Positions 1 through 8,842 of a DNA stretch of 64,000 nt are shown piece by piece; position 1 is the first letter of the stretch; the number at the start of each line of letters is the position of its first letter. The notes beneath the pieces were generated by a model. The model was not told the DNA's origin, made no database searches, and saw only the letters and a program-made list of their open reading frames with translations. Origin of the DNA: Lewinellaceae bacterium (GTDB lineage Bacteria > Bacteroidota > Bacteroidia > Chitinophagales > Saprospiraceae); assembly GCA_020636225.1 (NCBI GenBank), contig JACJYI010000002.1:248001-312000 (forward strand), in the 5' to 3' direction. The translations under genes and the position numbers were made by a program.

Positions 1-1
1 G

Positions 2-349
2 ATCGACAAGGAACGGTTGGATGCCATTATCGAGCGTACCAAGGTCGGCGGAGGAGAACTGGTGAAACTGATGGGAACATCAGCCTGGTATGCGCCTGGC
101 GCTGCCGCAGCCCAGATGGTCGAATCGATCGTCAAGGATGACAAGCGGATCTTCCCTTGCTGCGCCTGCCTGAACGGTGAATATGGCATGAAGGATATCT
201 ACGTCGGCGTTCCGGTAAAGCTGGGCCATCAGGGGATTGTGCAGATGATCGAGCTCCAGCTTAACACGGAGGAGAAAGCCCTGCTCGATGAGTCGGCCAG
301 TCATGTTCGCGAGGTGATGAATGCCTTCGAAGGAATGGGCCTGGTCTGA
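2..349 (+). CDS. mdh: malate dehydrogenase, C-terminal part
   Basis: This is the last 115 codons of an NAD-dependent malate dehydrogenase whose start lies left of the window. The enzyme interconverts malate and oxaloacetate in the TCA cycle in the cytoplasm. The visible part has the typical LDH/MDH C-terminal domain: KVGGGELVKLMG, then the helix SAWYAPGAAAAQMVESI, then CLNGEYGMKDIYVGVPVKLG and a final helix ending in MNAFEGMGL. The catalytic His and the NAD-binding fold are outside the window. A hairpin terminator follows 22 bases after the stop, so it is probably the last gene of its transcript. Family assignment is firm; the truncation is only a window effect. Confidence 0.93.
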   Translation: MDKERLDAIIERTKVGGGELVKLMGTSAWYAPGAAAAQMVESIVKDDKRIFPCCACLNGEYGMKDIYVGVPVKLGHQGIVQMIELQLNTEEKALLDESASHVREVMNAFEGMGLV

Positions 350-371
350 TCGCAGAGAATGCTGTTCAGGG

Positions 372-399
372 AAAGCCGGTCCATATTGGGCCGGCTTTT
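372..399 (+). terminator. intrinsic terminator after mdh
   Basis: An inverted repeat AAAGCCGG / CCGGCTTT with a loop of about 11 bases is followed by TCTGTTTTCC. It sits just after the mdh stop, and it argues that the next gene starts downstream (455) rather than at an in-frame ATG at 359. Confidence 0.75.
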
Positions 400-454
400 C
401 TGTTTTCCTGAACCTGATCTGCCTTTCGTTGTTTATGAGTGCATAAACAGGAAT

Positions 455-997
455 ATGACCGAGCCGATTGCCACGATGCCCGCACTTGGGATGATGACGA
501 CGAACAGGGGCAGGACTGTCGAGGAAGCTTCACACCAATCCGCTGTCCTGCTGGTCTTCCTGCGCCATTTTGGCTGCACGTTCTGTCGGGAGGCATTGGA
601 AGACTTATCCCGTAAGCAGGATACGTTCAAGGCGGATGGCATTCATATGGTCTTTGTTCATATGGCCGATGATCAGGCTGCGGATGAGTACTTCGCCAAA
701 TACAATATTCATGATCCCGAGCATGTGGCCGATCCGGGGTGTCTCTATTATGCGATGTTCGGTCTGGGGAAAGGCAAGTTCTCCCAGCTGTTCGGGCTGC
801 AGGTCATGATGCGAGGCTTTGAGGCCGGGGTTCTCAAGGGGCATGGGATCGGTCGGCAGATCGGCGACGGTTTCCAGATGCCCGGTGTGTTCCTGATCCA
901 GAATGGTGTCGTCAGGGATCAGTTCATCCATCATCTCGCATCCGACCGACCGGATTATGACAATCTGGTCTCCTGCTGCACGATTCCGTTAGTATGA
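455..997 (+). CDS. AhpC/TSA-like (PRX-like2 / SelL-related) thioredoxin-fold protein
   Basis: This 180-residue cytoplasmic protein belongs to the AhpC/TSA-like redox family. It has VLLVFLRHFGCTFCREALED, with C41-x-x-C44 at the first helix as in thioredoxins, then a strand-helix pattern (HMVFVHMADD) and a late GVFLIQNGVVRDQF strand pair. The family is thought to reduce peroxides or disulfides; the substrate is not known. An in-frame ATG at 359 lies before the mdh terminator, so ATG 455 is preferred. The stop overlaps the start of the following VWA gene (ATGA at 994-997), which suggests translational coupling. No signal peptide is visible. Confidence 0.75.
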   Translation: MTEPIATMPALGMMTTNRGRTVEEASHQSAVLLVFLRHFGCTFCREALEDLSRKQDTFKADGIHMVFVHMADDQAADEYFAKYNIHDPEHVADPGCLYYAMFGLGKGKFSQLFGLQVMMRGFEAGVLKGHGIGRQIGDGFQMPGVFLIQNGVVRDQFIHHLASDRPDYDNLVSCCTIPLV

Positions 998-2091
998 GCG
1001 GCTGGCTGTTCTCCAGATATCAACCTGATGATGACGCCCGTTCACCCTTCGAACGATTGCTGAAACTGTTCCAGGAGATCCTCCTGCATACCTCCGGTGA
1101 TGTATCCGAAGCCCTGAGCTGGCTGACCGAACTGGATCGTCAGTATGGCTTGACGACGCCGGAGTATGGGATGGCAGACTTCATTCAGGATCTGATCGAT
1201 CAGGGGTATATCCGCTCCAGCGACGATCCGGGGAGAGGGATGGTGCCCAGTGCCAGGATGGAAATGGAGATCAGGCGGAAAGCCCTGGACGATATCTTCA
1301 GCGACCTGAAGCAGGCCCGTCCTGGTGGACATCAAACCCGTTTCAGTGGGAAGGGGGATGAGCGGCTGCCGGAGACCAAGCCTTATCAATACGGGGATCG
1401 CATGGATCAGATCGCGGCAGCCGAATCATTGCGCAATGCCCAGATCCGATCGGGCATCGATGATTTTACCTTGACCCAGGATGATCTGGAGGTCCATGAG
1501 ACGGTCTACCAGGCCCAGACCAGCACCGTGCTGATGATCGATATCTCACACTCCATGATCCTCTATGGAGAAGACCGCATCACCCCGGCAAAAAAAGTAG
1601 CTCTTGCCCTGGCAGAGTTGATCACGACCCGTTATCCGAAGGATACGCTGGACATCATCGTGTTTGGCAATGATGCCTGGCGGGTGGCCATCAAGGACCT
1701 GCCTTACCTCCAGGTAGGACCCTACCACACCAATACGGTTGCCGGCCTGGAGTTGGCCATGGACATCCTGCGCAAGCGACGCAACCCTAACAAGCAGATC
1801 TTCATGATCACGGACGGGAAGCCCACGTGCATCAAGAAGGGGAAGAAGTATTACAAGAACAGCTTTGGCCTGGATCGGGAGATCATCCGCAGGACCATGC
1901 ACCTGGCGACCGCTGCACGCAAGGTCCAGATCCCCATCACCACGTTCATGATCGCCAGTGATCCGATGCTGGTGCGCTTTGTCGACCAGTTTACCCGGGC
2001 CAATGCCGGCAAGGCCTTTTATGCCGGACTGGACCATCTGGGGGCGTTCCTCTTCCGGGATTACAAGGAGAACAAGGGGAGGAGGTCATAG
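994..2091 (+). CDS. VWA-domain protein with intact MIDAS
   Basis: The protein has 365 residues. Residues 1-170 are a helical N-terminal region of unknown role. Residues 176-350 form a von Willebrand factor A domain. The metal-ion-dependent adhesion site is complete: D183-I-S-H-S187, a Thr in GPYHTNT near 246, and D274 in MITDGKPT. There is no signal peptide or membrane segment, so it is probably cytoplasmic. Proteins of this type usually work with a MoxR or Mg-chelatase-like AAA+ ATPase, but none is adjacent here. It is coupled by a 4-base overlap to the upstream redox protein. Family is clear; role is unknown. Confidence 0.8.
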   Translation: MSGWLFSRYQPDDDARSPFERLLKLFQEILLHTSGDVSEALSWLTELDRQYGLTTPEYGMADFIQDLIDQGYIRSSDDPGRGMVPSARMEMEIRRKALDDIFSDLKQARPGGHQTRFSGKGDERLPETKPYQYGDRMDQIAAAESLRNAQIRSGIDDFTLTQDDLEVHETVYQAQTSTVLMIDISHSMILYGEDRITPAKKVALALAELITTRYPKDTLDIIVFGNDAWRVAIKDLPYLQVGPYHTNTVAGLELAMDILRKRRNPNKQIFMITDGKPTCIKKGKKYYKNSFGLDREIIRRTMHLATAARKVQIPITTFMIASDPMLVRFVDQFTRANAGKAFYAGLDHLGAFLFRDYKENKGRRS

Positions 2092-2126
2092 CAAGGTTGC
2101 CCGGTCATCCAATCCATGGACTCCGC

Positions 2127-2134
2127 TATCTTTG
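2127..2134 (+). promoter_or_regulatory. candidate -7 box (TATCTTTG)
   Basis: This matches the Bacteroidota -7 consensus TAnnTTTG, 57 bases before the ATG at 2192. The -33 element is weak (a TTG about 27 bases upstream). It would give the secreted protein at 2192 its own transcript. Confidence 0.35.
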
Positions 2135-2191
2135 TCATGTGCTATTCCTGTTCGTTCATACCGGATCCTGCCATTATTGCGTTAGTTCCTT

Positions 2192-3115
2192 ATGAAATTT
2201 CTCATCACTATCTGGTGCTTCCTTTCCCTGGCCATCCTTGTCTTCCCGGCACAGGGCCAGGATGTTGACCTGGATGCGAAAAGCAAGATCCCGGTCTCCT
2301 GGGAAGATTCCCTTTCTGCGGCGGGGAACAGGTTGCAGAATGGGGAGGATGCCCGACAGCGCAGGCAGGCTTCCAATGAGATCAGTTCTCTTCTCCGACA
2401 AGTGTTGAGCCAAAAGGGCTCCTGGGATCTTGCATTTGACATGATCCCACAGGTGTCCGTCTTGACCCCGAAGGATGAGTCGTTCCGGATCTTTACCTGG
2501 CAGCTCTTTCTGGATCCGGATCACTACCAACACAGCGGATTGGTGCAATGGAAGAAAGATCCGACCCATGTGGTCCTGCTGAATGACCGATCGGATGAAT
2601 ATTTGCGCCCGGAGTCGACTATCGGTTCACCGGACCACTGGTATGGTGCGGTCTATTATGGCATTCGGGAGTGCAAGCTGAATAGACAACCCTATTGGCT
2701 GCTGTTCGGGTATGATGGGCATTCCGCCACAAGCCAACGAAAGATCATTGATGTGCTTGCTGTCGATGACCAGGGCACACTTACCTTTGGTGCACCGGTG
2801 TTCCATTTTGACGATGACGCCCGGCCCCGGGAGCCCATCCATCGCCTGGTCATGGATTATGCCATTGGCAGCCGGGTTCGGGTGCGGTATGACGAACACT
2901 ACAAGATGATCCTCTACGACCACCTGATCCCATTTGCTGACGATCGCAGCGGACTGGGACTGGTCAATATACCCGATGGGACCTATGAAGGATTTATCTA
3001 CAAGAAAGGCCTTTGGCAGCACATTGAAAAAGTCTTCCACAAGGTGATGGATGAAGCACCGGTTGATTTTCCGGTGTTGGATGGGCGAAAGAAGAAAGAC
3101 ATTTTCGGGCAATGA
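2192..3115 (+). CDS. secreted protein of unknown function
   Basis: This is a 307-residue protein with a clear signal peptide (residues 1-22, hydrophobic core then AQGQD), so it should be periplasmic or outer-membrane attached. I do not recognise a named domain. The central part is rich in aromatics (HWYGAVYYGIRECK, then PYWLLFGYDGHSA) and continues with paired strands and FHFDDDARPREP. The C-terminal part has IPDGTYEGFIYKKGLW. It ends in a basic KKKDIFGQ tail with no type IX sorting domain. Its stop overlaps the start of the esterase gene at 3112, so the two are probably co-translated. Confidence 0.6.
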   Translation: MKFLITIWCFLSLAILVFPAQGQDVDLDAKSKIPVSWEDSLSAAGNRLQNGEDARQRRQASNEISSLLRQVLSQKGSWDLAFDMIPQVSVLTPKDESFRIFTWQLFLDPDHYQHSGLVQWKKDPTHVVLLNDRSDEYLRPESTIGSPDHWYGAVYYGIRECKLNRQPYWLLFGYDGHSATSQRKIIDVLAVDDQGTLTFGAPVFHFDDDARPREPIHRLVMDYAIGSRVRVRYDEHYKMILYDHLIPFADDRSGLGLVNIPDGTYEGFIYKKGLWQHIEKVFHKVMDEAPVDFPVLDGRKKKDIFGQ

Positions 3116-3759
3116 TGGCGAATAAGGATATCTCCTGTCACCACCTGACCGTCTCCAGAACAGCGAGGTTCTTTGTGGCGGAGGCGGTGGGCGAGCCCCA
3201 AAGGTTGCTGATCGTTTGTCATGGCTATGCCCAGTCAGCGGCATCCTTTCTTCAGGAAGTCAGCAAGGCTGACCTGCCGGGATATGTGATTGTCGCACCG
3301 GAAGGGCTATCCCGATTCTATCGCCGAGGATTTGAAGGAGATGTAGTGGCTTCCTGGATGACCCGGGAAGACAGGCTGGCCGAGATCCGGGATCAAGTCG
3401 CGTACCTGGACCAGTTGGCGAACCTGTTGAAAGATGAGTACGGCCCCCTGCCATTGGATGTGCTCGGTTTTTCCCAAGGGGTGCCGACGGTATGCCGTTG
3501 GCTGGCTGAGTCAGAGATTCATGCGGAGCACCTTGTGCTTTGGCAGGGTATGGTGCCTGAGACGGATACCATGAGCCGTTTGGCTGCAAAATTCCAGCAA
3601 GGAGTTGATCTGGTCCTGGGCAATAGCGATCCCTTTTTCACCCCGACCCGGGAAGGTCACCTTCAGGAAGCGGTCCGGGGGATTGGCGTCAGGTGGCATC
3701 GTTTTGAGGGCGGACATGAGATGGAACCACTTTTATTGGAGCAGATTCTCAAGGCTTGA
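3112..3759 (+). CDS. alpha/beta-hydrolase, carboxylesterase/phospholipase type
   Basis: This 215-residue cytoplasmic hydrolase is like the YpfH/carboxylesterase group. The oxyanion region is LLIVCHGYAQSA. The nucleophile elbow is GFSQG (DVLGFSQGVPT). The acid is probably the Asp in GNSDPFF, and the base is the His in FEGGHEME. The substrate cannot be read from sequence; short-chain esters or acyl-thioesters are usual. It overlaps the preceding secreted-protein gene by 4 bases and converges on the MiaE-like gene with a gap of only 4 bases. Confidence 0.8.
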   Translation: MMANKDISCHHLTVSRTARFFVAEAVGEPQRLLIVCHGYAQSAASFLQEVSKADLPGYVIVAPEGLSRFYRRGFEGDVVASWMTREDRLAEIRDQVAYLDQLANLLKDEYGPLPLDVLGFSQGVPTVCRWLAESEIHAEHLVLWQGMVPETDTMSRLAAKFQQGVDLVLGNSDPFFTPTREGHLQEAVRGIGVRWHRFEGGHEMEPLLLEQILKA

Positions 3760-3763
3760 CGGA

Positions 3764-4366
3764 TCAATGCATGCGATCCCCCCGAACAGGAAAGGTCTTC
3801 AATAGGCCTGCCTCAAAATCCAGATATTCCTGCCAGCGTTGCAATACGACCGTCCTGGCCCCATATCGGCAGGCCAGATCCAGGAACAACCGGTAATGTC
3901 CCGCTTCAGCGATCATGAACTTGCGGTAGAACTCGCGGAGCGGAACTTCATTGATGTCGAGGGACAGCAACCGGAAACGTTCACAGCTTCTTGCCTCGAT
4001 CAGCGCACAGGTCAGCAACTTTTCGATCAGCCGCTCATCGCGGGTGCCCCCCTTGGACTGAAAGGCCAGTAACTGGTTGACATACTCGTCTTTTCGCTGC
4101 CGACCCAGGGTCAGGCCCCTTTTCTTCAATTCGTGCAGGACCATCCTGAAGTGACCCCACTCCTCGGTGACGACAGGGGCGATCGCATCCACCATGTCTA
4201 CTTTTTCCGGATACTGCTGGATCAGCGAGATGCAGGAGGTAGCTGCTTTTTGCTCGCAATAGGCATGGTCGGTGAGGATGTCTTCCAGGCTGAAGGAAGC
4301 CAGATTGATCCAACGTGGATCAGTTGGCATATGGAGGCCCAGCACAGTCTTACTGGTGGGGTTCAT
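3764..4366 (-). CDS. miaE: tRNA-(ms2io6A37)-hydroxylase, MiaE family
   Basis: This 200-residue ferritin-like diiron protein resembles MiaE, which hydroxylates the isopentenyl group of ms2i6A at position 37 of tRNAs. The candidate iron ligands are in DHAYCEQKAA, VTEEWGHFRM, IEARSCERFR and AEAGHYRLF, the E...ExxH pattern repeated twice. The ATG at 4366 is chosen because a TATCTTTG box on this strand lies just upstream (4384-4391), which would exclude longer starts. No miaA or miaB is in the window. Convergent with the esterase gene. Confidence 0.85.
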   Translation of the reverse strand: MNPTSKTVLGLHMPTDPRWINLASFSLEDILTDHAYCEQKAATSCISLIQQYPEKVDMVDAIAPVVTEEWGHFRMVLHELKKRGLTLGRQRKDEYVNQLLAFQSKGGTRDERLIEKLLTCALIEARSCERFRLLSLDINEVPLREFYRKFMIAEAGHYRLFLDLACRYGARTVVLQRWQEYLDFEAGLLKTFPVRGDRMH

Positions 4367-4383
4367 AGGTCTTTCTTTGTTGG

Positions 4384-4391
4384 CAAAGATA
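4384..4391 (-). promoter_or_regulatory. candidate -7 box for miaE
   Basis: On the minus strand this reads TATCTTTG, an exact match to TAnnTTTG, ending 17 bases before the miaE ATG. It predicts a leader of only about 10-13 nt. No clear -33 TTTG is seen. Confidence 0.45.
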
Positions 4392-4586
4392 GGGATATCA
4401 TGGATCAGGCTGAGGATCTCTGCAGGCCAGTTCCGCAAGGAGATGAATATGGTTACCTTCCCTGAGGCAGCGTCATCGCAGGGAATGATCGTTTTCTGTT
4501 GTGGTCGACCTCGAACTTCATGATGGGATGTTATGTTTCGAATGGAGGGAATCAATCTCCATTTCAGGTTTGTCCGAAGATACGGC

Positions 4587-5132
4587 ATGAAGCAGCAAGA
4601 CATTCGAATTACAACCAGCTGTGAGATCGACTTGACTGACCACGAGCGAGTGGCCATTTCGGGTTTGTTGCAGCATTCCTTTGAGCAATATCCCGCTGGA
4701 AAGATCTATTTCCCCCAACCGCCTCATTTTCGGGTATTGGGATGGTCAGGCGACCAATTGATCGGACATCTGGGCGGGATGATCCGAGAAGTCGCCGTTG
4801 GCAATCGCCGTCTGCTCATCATGGGGGTCTGCGACCTCTGCGTCGATCCGGCCATGCACCGGCAGCGATGGGCTTCCATATTGTTGGATCGTCTGGAGTC
4901 CCTGGCCGCAGCAAATGGAATCCAATACGTCGTTGCAATTTCCCGGGAAATGGATTTTTTTCAGGATCGGGGATTTCAATCCATCGATCCACGATGTATC
5001 TGGTTGGCTTACCTGGACGGCAGGAGCCTCGGGTTATACCGTCGTCATCTCGGGGGAGATATCCATGTCAAGTGCCTGTCTACGGGTGGTTGGCCTGATG
5101 GTGAACTGGACCTCCTCGGACCGATGTTCTGA
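4587..5132 (+). CDS. GNAT-family acetyltransferase
   Basis: This 181-residue protein has a GNAT-like layout. A central strand GVCDLCVDPAMHRQRW precedes the helix SILLDRLESLAAANG, matching the acetyl-CoA-binding strand-loop-helix in a divergent form. This is followed by IQYVVAISREMDFFQDRGF, the usual beta5-alpha region with a FFQDRGF motif. The acceptor is unknown. ATG 4587 (MKQQDIRIT) is chosen over ATG 4533 because the earlier stretch looks non-coding and lies close to the divergent miaE promoter. It stands alone between divergent miaE and the M20 peptidase gene. Confidence 0.7.
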   Translation: MKQQDIRITTSCEIDLTDHERVAISGLLQHSFEQYPAGKIYFPQPPHFRVLGWSGDQLIGHLGGMIREVAVGNRRLLIMGVCDLCVDPAMHRQRWASILLDRLESLAAANGIQYVVAISREMDFFQDRGFQSIDPRCIWLAYLDGRSLGLYRRHLGGDIHVKCLSTGGWPDGELDLLGPMF

Positions 5133-5173
5133 CATTTTGGCCTATCTTCGCGGGCGATCAAACTGAACATCTC

Positions 5174-6565
5174 ATGAAGAATACGCAGGCCTATATCAAG
5201 GAGCACAAGGACCGTTTTCTCGAGGAGCTATTGGAGCTGCTGAGAATTCCTTCCGTCAGTGCCGATCCGAAATTCAAGGACTCTGTGGCGCAGACGGCCA
5301 AGCTTGTTGCCCAGCATCTTCGCAAGGCTGGTGTGCCCAAGGTCGAGGTGTGTAAAACAGAAGGCCATCCGATCGTTTACGGGGAATACATTCAGGATCC
5401 AAAATTGCCTACAGTGCTGGTTTATGGTCACTATGATGTCCAGCCTCCCGACCCCATGGAACTGTGGGATACACCCCCTTTCGAGCCAGTGATCAAAGTG
5501 ACCAAACGACACCCTCAGGGGGCCATCTTTGCCCGCGGGGCCTGTGATGACAAGGGCCAGCTGTTCATGCATGTCAAGGCGTTCGAGGCCATGAAGAAGG
5601 GGAAGGAATTGCCTTGCAACATCAAATTCATGATCGAAGGCGAAGAAGAGGTTGGGTCGGTGAATCTGGAGAAATTCTGCAAGAAGGAGAAAAAGCGCCT
5701 GGCCTGTGATATGGTCCTGATCTCCGATACCTCCATTCTCGACAACAAGGTGCCTTCCATTACCACGGGCCTGAGAGGACTGACCTATCTGGAGGTGGAA
5801 GTGACCGGACCGAACAGGGACCTGCATTCCGGCGTCTATGGTGGTGCCGTGGCGAACCCCATCAATGTGCTGGCCAAGATGATCGCCGATTTGCACAACA
5901 AGAAAGGCGAGATCACGATACCCGGATTCTACGATGATGTCGACGAGGTGAGCAAGTCGGAACGCAAGGCCATGAACAAGGCGCCATATCATGAAAAGGC
6001 CTATATGCGTGATCTGGGTGTAACAGCCCTGCATGGGGAGAAGGGCTATACCACCCTGGAACGTACCAGTATTCGTCCGACCCTGGATGTGAACGGCATC
6101 TGGGGTGGCTATACAGGAGAAGGTGCCAAGACGGTGTTGCCATCCAAGGCATTCGCCAAGATCAGCATGCGTCTGGTGCCCCATCAGGATCCTGACAAGG
6201 TCTTCAAACTGTTCAAGAAGCATTTTGAACAGGCCGCTCCGGACTATGTGAAGGTCAAGGTGATCCCGCACCATGGTGGGGATGCCGCCGTGACACCCAC
6301 CGATTCCAGGGAGTACCAGGCAGCCGATTGGGCCATGTCCCAGACATTTGGGAAGGCGCCGATTCCCGTACGCAGTGGCGGCTCCATACCCATCGTAGCC
6401 CTGTTTGAATCCGTCCTGAAAGCCAAATCGGTCCTTTTGGGATTCGGTCTGGATAGTGACGCGATCCATTCGCCCAATGAACATTTCGGTTTGTTCAATT
6501 TCTATAAGGGGATCGAGACGATCCCATACTTCTATCAACGGTACACAGAATTAAAACAATCATGA
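5174..6565 (+). CDS. M20-family dipeptidase
   Basis: This 463-residue zinc dipeptidase of the M20/M25/M40 group probably hydrolyses dipeptides in the cytoplasm. Metal-binding motifs are in order: VLVYGHYDVQPPD (first His and Asp), ARGACDDKGQL (bridging Asp), IEGEEEVGS (catalytic and ligand Glu), LISDTS (Asp), and a late DAIHSPNEHF (His). A dimerisation lid sits between residues about 205 and 365, with DLHSGVYGGAV in it. There is no signal peptide. The stop overlaps the start of the FKBP gene (ATGA), so the two are co-translated. Confidence 0.93.
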   Translation: MKNTQAYIKEHKDRFLEELLELLRIPSVSADPKFKDSVAQTAKLVAQHLRKAGVPKVEVCKTEGHPIVYGEYIQDPKLPTVLVYGHYDVQPPDPMELWDTPPFEPVIKVTKRHPQGAIFARGACDDKGQLFMHVKAFEAMKKGKELPCNIKFMIEGEEEVGSVNLEKFCKKEKKRLACDMVLISDTSILDNKVPSITTGLRGLTYLEVEVTGPNRDLHSGVYGGAVANPINVLAKMIADLHNKKGEITIPGFYDDVDEVSKSERKAMNKAPYHEKAYMRDLGVTALHGEKGYTTLERTSIRPTLDVNGIWGGYTGEGAKTVLPSKAFAKISMRLVPHQDPDKVFKLFKKHFEQAAPDYVKVKVIPHHGGDAAVTPTDSREYQAADWAMSQTFGKAPIPVRSGGSIPIVALFESVLKAKSVLLGFGLDSDAIHSPNEHFGLFNFYKGIETIPYFYQRYTELKQS

Positions 6566-7233
6566 TGAACTTCATTCTTTCAACGGGTAAGCAGATCCTG
6601 GTTATCGGGTTGATCTTCACTAATCTTCACCTTTCAAATGCACAACAAATGGATTCTTTGAGTTACAGTTTAGGGATCCTTGTCGGAGACAACCTCTCCA
6701 AGCAGGGATTTGACAAACTGGATATCACTTCTCTGGCCCAGGGGCTGGAAGCAGCGATCACCAAGACGGATATGAAAATGGACCAGGCGACAGCCAATCA
6801 GGTGGTCCAGCAGTACATGCAGAAAAAGGATGAGGCCAAGTTTGCTGATGCAGTCGCCAGTGCCAGGGTCTTCTTTGAGGGGAATGCCAAGAAGCCTGGG
6901 GTCATCAGTTTGCCAAGTGGCTTGCAGTATGAAGTCCTGAACAGTGGCACAGGTGCCAGTCCGGGTCTGACCGACAAGGTGACCACACATTATCATGGCA
7001 CATTGCTGGACGGGACCGTATTTGACAGCTCGGTAGACCGCGGGGAGCCGGCTTCGTTCCCGGTCAACGGCGTGATCAAAGGATGGACGGAAGCATTGCA
7101 GCTGATGAAGGTAGGTGACAAATGGCGACTATATGTGCCTTCCGACCTGGCCTACGGATCAAGGGGAGCAGGTGCAAAGATCCCGCCCTTTACTCCTCTG
7201 ATCTTTGAAGTGGAGCTGCTGAGCATTGACTAG
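6562..7233 (+). CDS. FKBP-type peptidyl-prolyl isomerase, Mip/FkpA-like
   Basis: This 223-residue protein starts with a signal peptide (residues 1-27, ending SNAQQ), so it is periplasmic or outer-membrane associated. Residues about 28-115 are the helical N-terminal dimerisation domain (DSLSYSLGILVGDNL, then a long helix). Residues about 125-222 are an FKBP domain with VTTHYHGTLLDGTVFDSS, VIKGWTEALQLM and YGSRGAGAKIPP, which keep the aromatic pocket. It should catalyse prolyl isomerisation and chaperone exported proteins. It overlaps the M20 dipeptidase stop by 4 bases and ends just before a strong bidirectional terminator. Confidence 0.92.
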   Translation: MMNFILSTGKQILVIGLIFTNLHLSNAQQMDSLSYSLGILVGDNLSKQGFDKLDITSLAQGLEAAITKTDMKMDQATANQVVQQYMQKKDEAKFADAVASARVFFEGNAKKPGVISLPSGLQYEVLNSGTGASPGLTDKVTTHYHGTLLDGTVFDSSVDRGEPASFPVNGVIKGWTEALQLMKVGDKWRLYVPSDLAYGSRGAGAKIPPFTPLIFEVELLSID

Positions 7234-7259
7234 GGTGAACCCCGGTCGATCGTAAACAC

Positions 7260-7289
7260 AAGGGGCCACTGCATTTGCAGTGGCCCCTT
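7260..7289. terminator. bidirectional terminator
   Basis: AAGGGGCCACTGC and GCAGTGGCCCCTT form a perfect 13-bp stem with an ATTT loop, between the convergent FKBP and arginine decarboxylase genes. The flanks are A/T on both sides, so it can serve both. Confidence 0.8.
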
Positions 7290-7310
7290 GCATATTCAGT
7301 CTGGTGGATA

Positions 7311-8720
7311 TTATCCATTGGGCAGATACCCCAGGATCTTCAGCATGCTCTCGGCATTCTGTTCCTCATAGACCATATAGTCTACCAGGTTTCCCATTTC
7401 ATCCCGATCCACGATGACATGTTTCGGTGCCGGTATGAGGCAGTGCTTGATCCCACCAAATCCGCTGATCGAGTCCTGATAGGCACCGGTGTGGAAAAAT
7501 CCGATATAGAGGGGTTCCGGATCATCCGGTTCGATCCGGGGCAGGTACACCTGGTTCTCGTGGACTTCAGAATTGTAGTAATCCGAGTTGTCGCAGCTCA
7601 GCCCGCCGATATTGACCCGATGGTATTCGTTTTCCCATTTGTTGACCGGCAGGAGGATGAATCGCTCATAGATCCCCCAACTGTCAGGTAGGGTGTTCAT
7701 CAGGGAGTTGTCGATCATATACCAGGTCTCGGCATCATTCTGCTTCTTCTGAGCAAGGACAGAGAAGATCGTCGCACCACTTTCCCCCACGGTGTATTTG
7801 CCAAACTCGGTAAAGATGTCCGGCTCGGGGATGCCATCCTCTTCACAAGCCTGCTGGATCAGGCTGACGATCTCCTTGACCATGTACTTATAGTCGTATT
7901 CGAAGCTGAGCGTATTTCGGATCGGCATTCCACCACCGATGTTGATAGCGCGAAGTTCTGGACAGATCTTCTTCAGATCGGCATACAGCTTTATCGCCTT
8001 CTTCAATTCACCCCAATAGTAAATGGTGTCCTTGATCCCGGTATCCACAAAGAAGTGGAGCATCTTCAACTTGAACTTCGGGTTATTGGCAATGCGCTCC
8101 TGATAGTAGGGGATCACCTCGGTGGCCCGAAATCCCAACCGCGAGGTATAGAACTCAAAATTGGGCTCCTCATCTGTCGCTACCCGGATACCAAGCTTGC
8201 ATTCACCACGAACCAGTTCATTATAATTCTCCAGTTCATCCGGATGGTCAAGCACCGGTATCACGTTGTAGAATCCCTCGTTGATAAGCCCGGCGATCTT
8301 CTCCGTGTAGGATCGGGGCTTGAATCCATTATTGATAATGATAGAATCCTTCCGCAATTTCCCGGAGGCGTAGAGGTTTCTGACCAGGTCGATATCAAAA
8401 GAGGAGGATGTCTCCAGATGGACATCGTGTTGCATCACCTCATTGAGGATATAGCTGAAGTGATTGCTCTTGGTGCAATAGCAATAGTAATAGTCGCCCG
8501 CATAGTTGAGCGATTTGATGGCCCGGTTGAAGAAGTTCTTGGCTTTCTTGATCTGTGCACCGATACGAGGCAGATAGGTCAGCTTCAGCGGTGTACCATA
8601 TTTCTGGATCAGGTGCTTGACAGAGAAGTTGTGGAAAGTGAGATATCCGTTGTCGATATCAAATCCTTCCTGTGGGAAATCAAATGTCTGATCGATCAGG
8701 TCAAAGTACTTGTTCTTCAT
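7311..8720 (-). CDS. speA: arginine decarboxylase, short Bacteroidota type
   Basis: This 469-residue PLP enzyme has fold type III (alanine racemase/ODC barrel). It should convert arginine to agmatine for polyamine synthesis. The PLP lysine is K84 in YCYCTKSNHF. The phosphate-binding loop is INIGGGMPIRN. The C-terminal Cys-Asp active-site motif is SCDNSDYYN. It is shorter than the 630-residue enterobacterial SpeA and matches the shorter Bacteroidota form. It lies alone on the minus strand; a DksA-like gene upstream has its own terminator. Decarboxylation of a related diamino acid cannot be ruled out by sequence alone. Confidence 0.88.
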   Translation of the reverse strand: MKNKYFDLIDQTFDFPQEGFDIDNGYLTFHNFSVKHLIQKYGTPLKLTYLPRIGAQIKKAKNFFNRAIKSLNYAGDYYYCYCTKSNHFSYILNEVMQHDVHLETSSSFDIDLVRNLYASGKLRKDSIIINNGFKPRSYTEKIAGLINEGFYNVIPVLDHPDELENYNELVRGECKLGIRVATDEEPNFEFYTSRLGFRATEVIPYYQERIANNPKFKLKMLHFFVDTGIKDTIYYWGELKKAIKLYADLKKICPELRAINIGGGMPIRNTLSFEYDYKYMVKEIVSLIQQACEEDGIPEPDIFTEFGKYTVGESGATIFSVLAQKKQNDAETWYMIDNSLMNTLPDSWGIYERFILLPVNKWENEYHRVNIGGLSCDNSDYYNSEVHENQVYLPRIEPDDPEPLYIGFFHTGAYQDSISGFGGIKHCLIPAPKHVIVDRDEMGNLVDYMVYEEQNAESMLKILGYLPNG

Positions 8721-8759
8721 GAAGCAGGGGCTGGAGCTGGGTGATTCTTGAGCACAATA

Positions 8760-8795
8760 ATAAAAAATCCTGCCTCTCTACACGAGTGGCAGGAT
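8760..8795 (-). terminator. terminator of the DksA-like gene
   Basis: ATCCTGCC and GGCAGGAT (8767-8774 and 8788-8795) form an 8-bp stem. Read on the minus strand, a TTTTTTATT run follows. It separates the DksA-like gene from speA. Confidence 0.7.
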
Positions 8796-8842
8796 AAGTC
8801 GTATGAATGGAAGGATGCCGGATGAGTGGAGGCCGTTGCTCA

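Noticed and set aside
359..454. Longer N-terminus for the CxxC redox gene
   Set aside because: It would include the mdh terminator hairpin in the coding region.
5228..6538. A 436-codon open frame on the minus strand opposite the M20 dipeptidase
   Set aside because: It is a mirror of a clear dipeptidase gene; its protein has no family features and odd composition.
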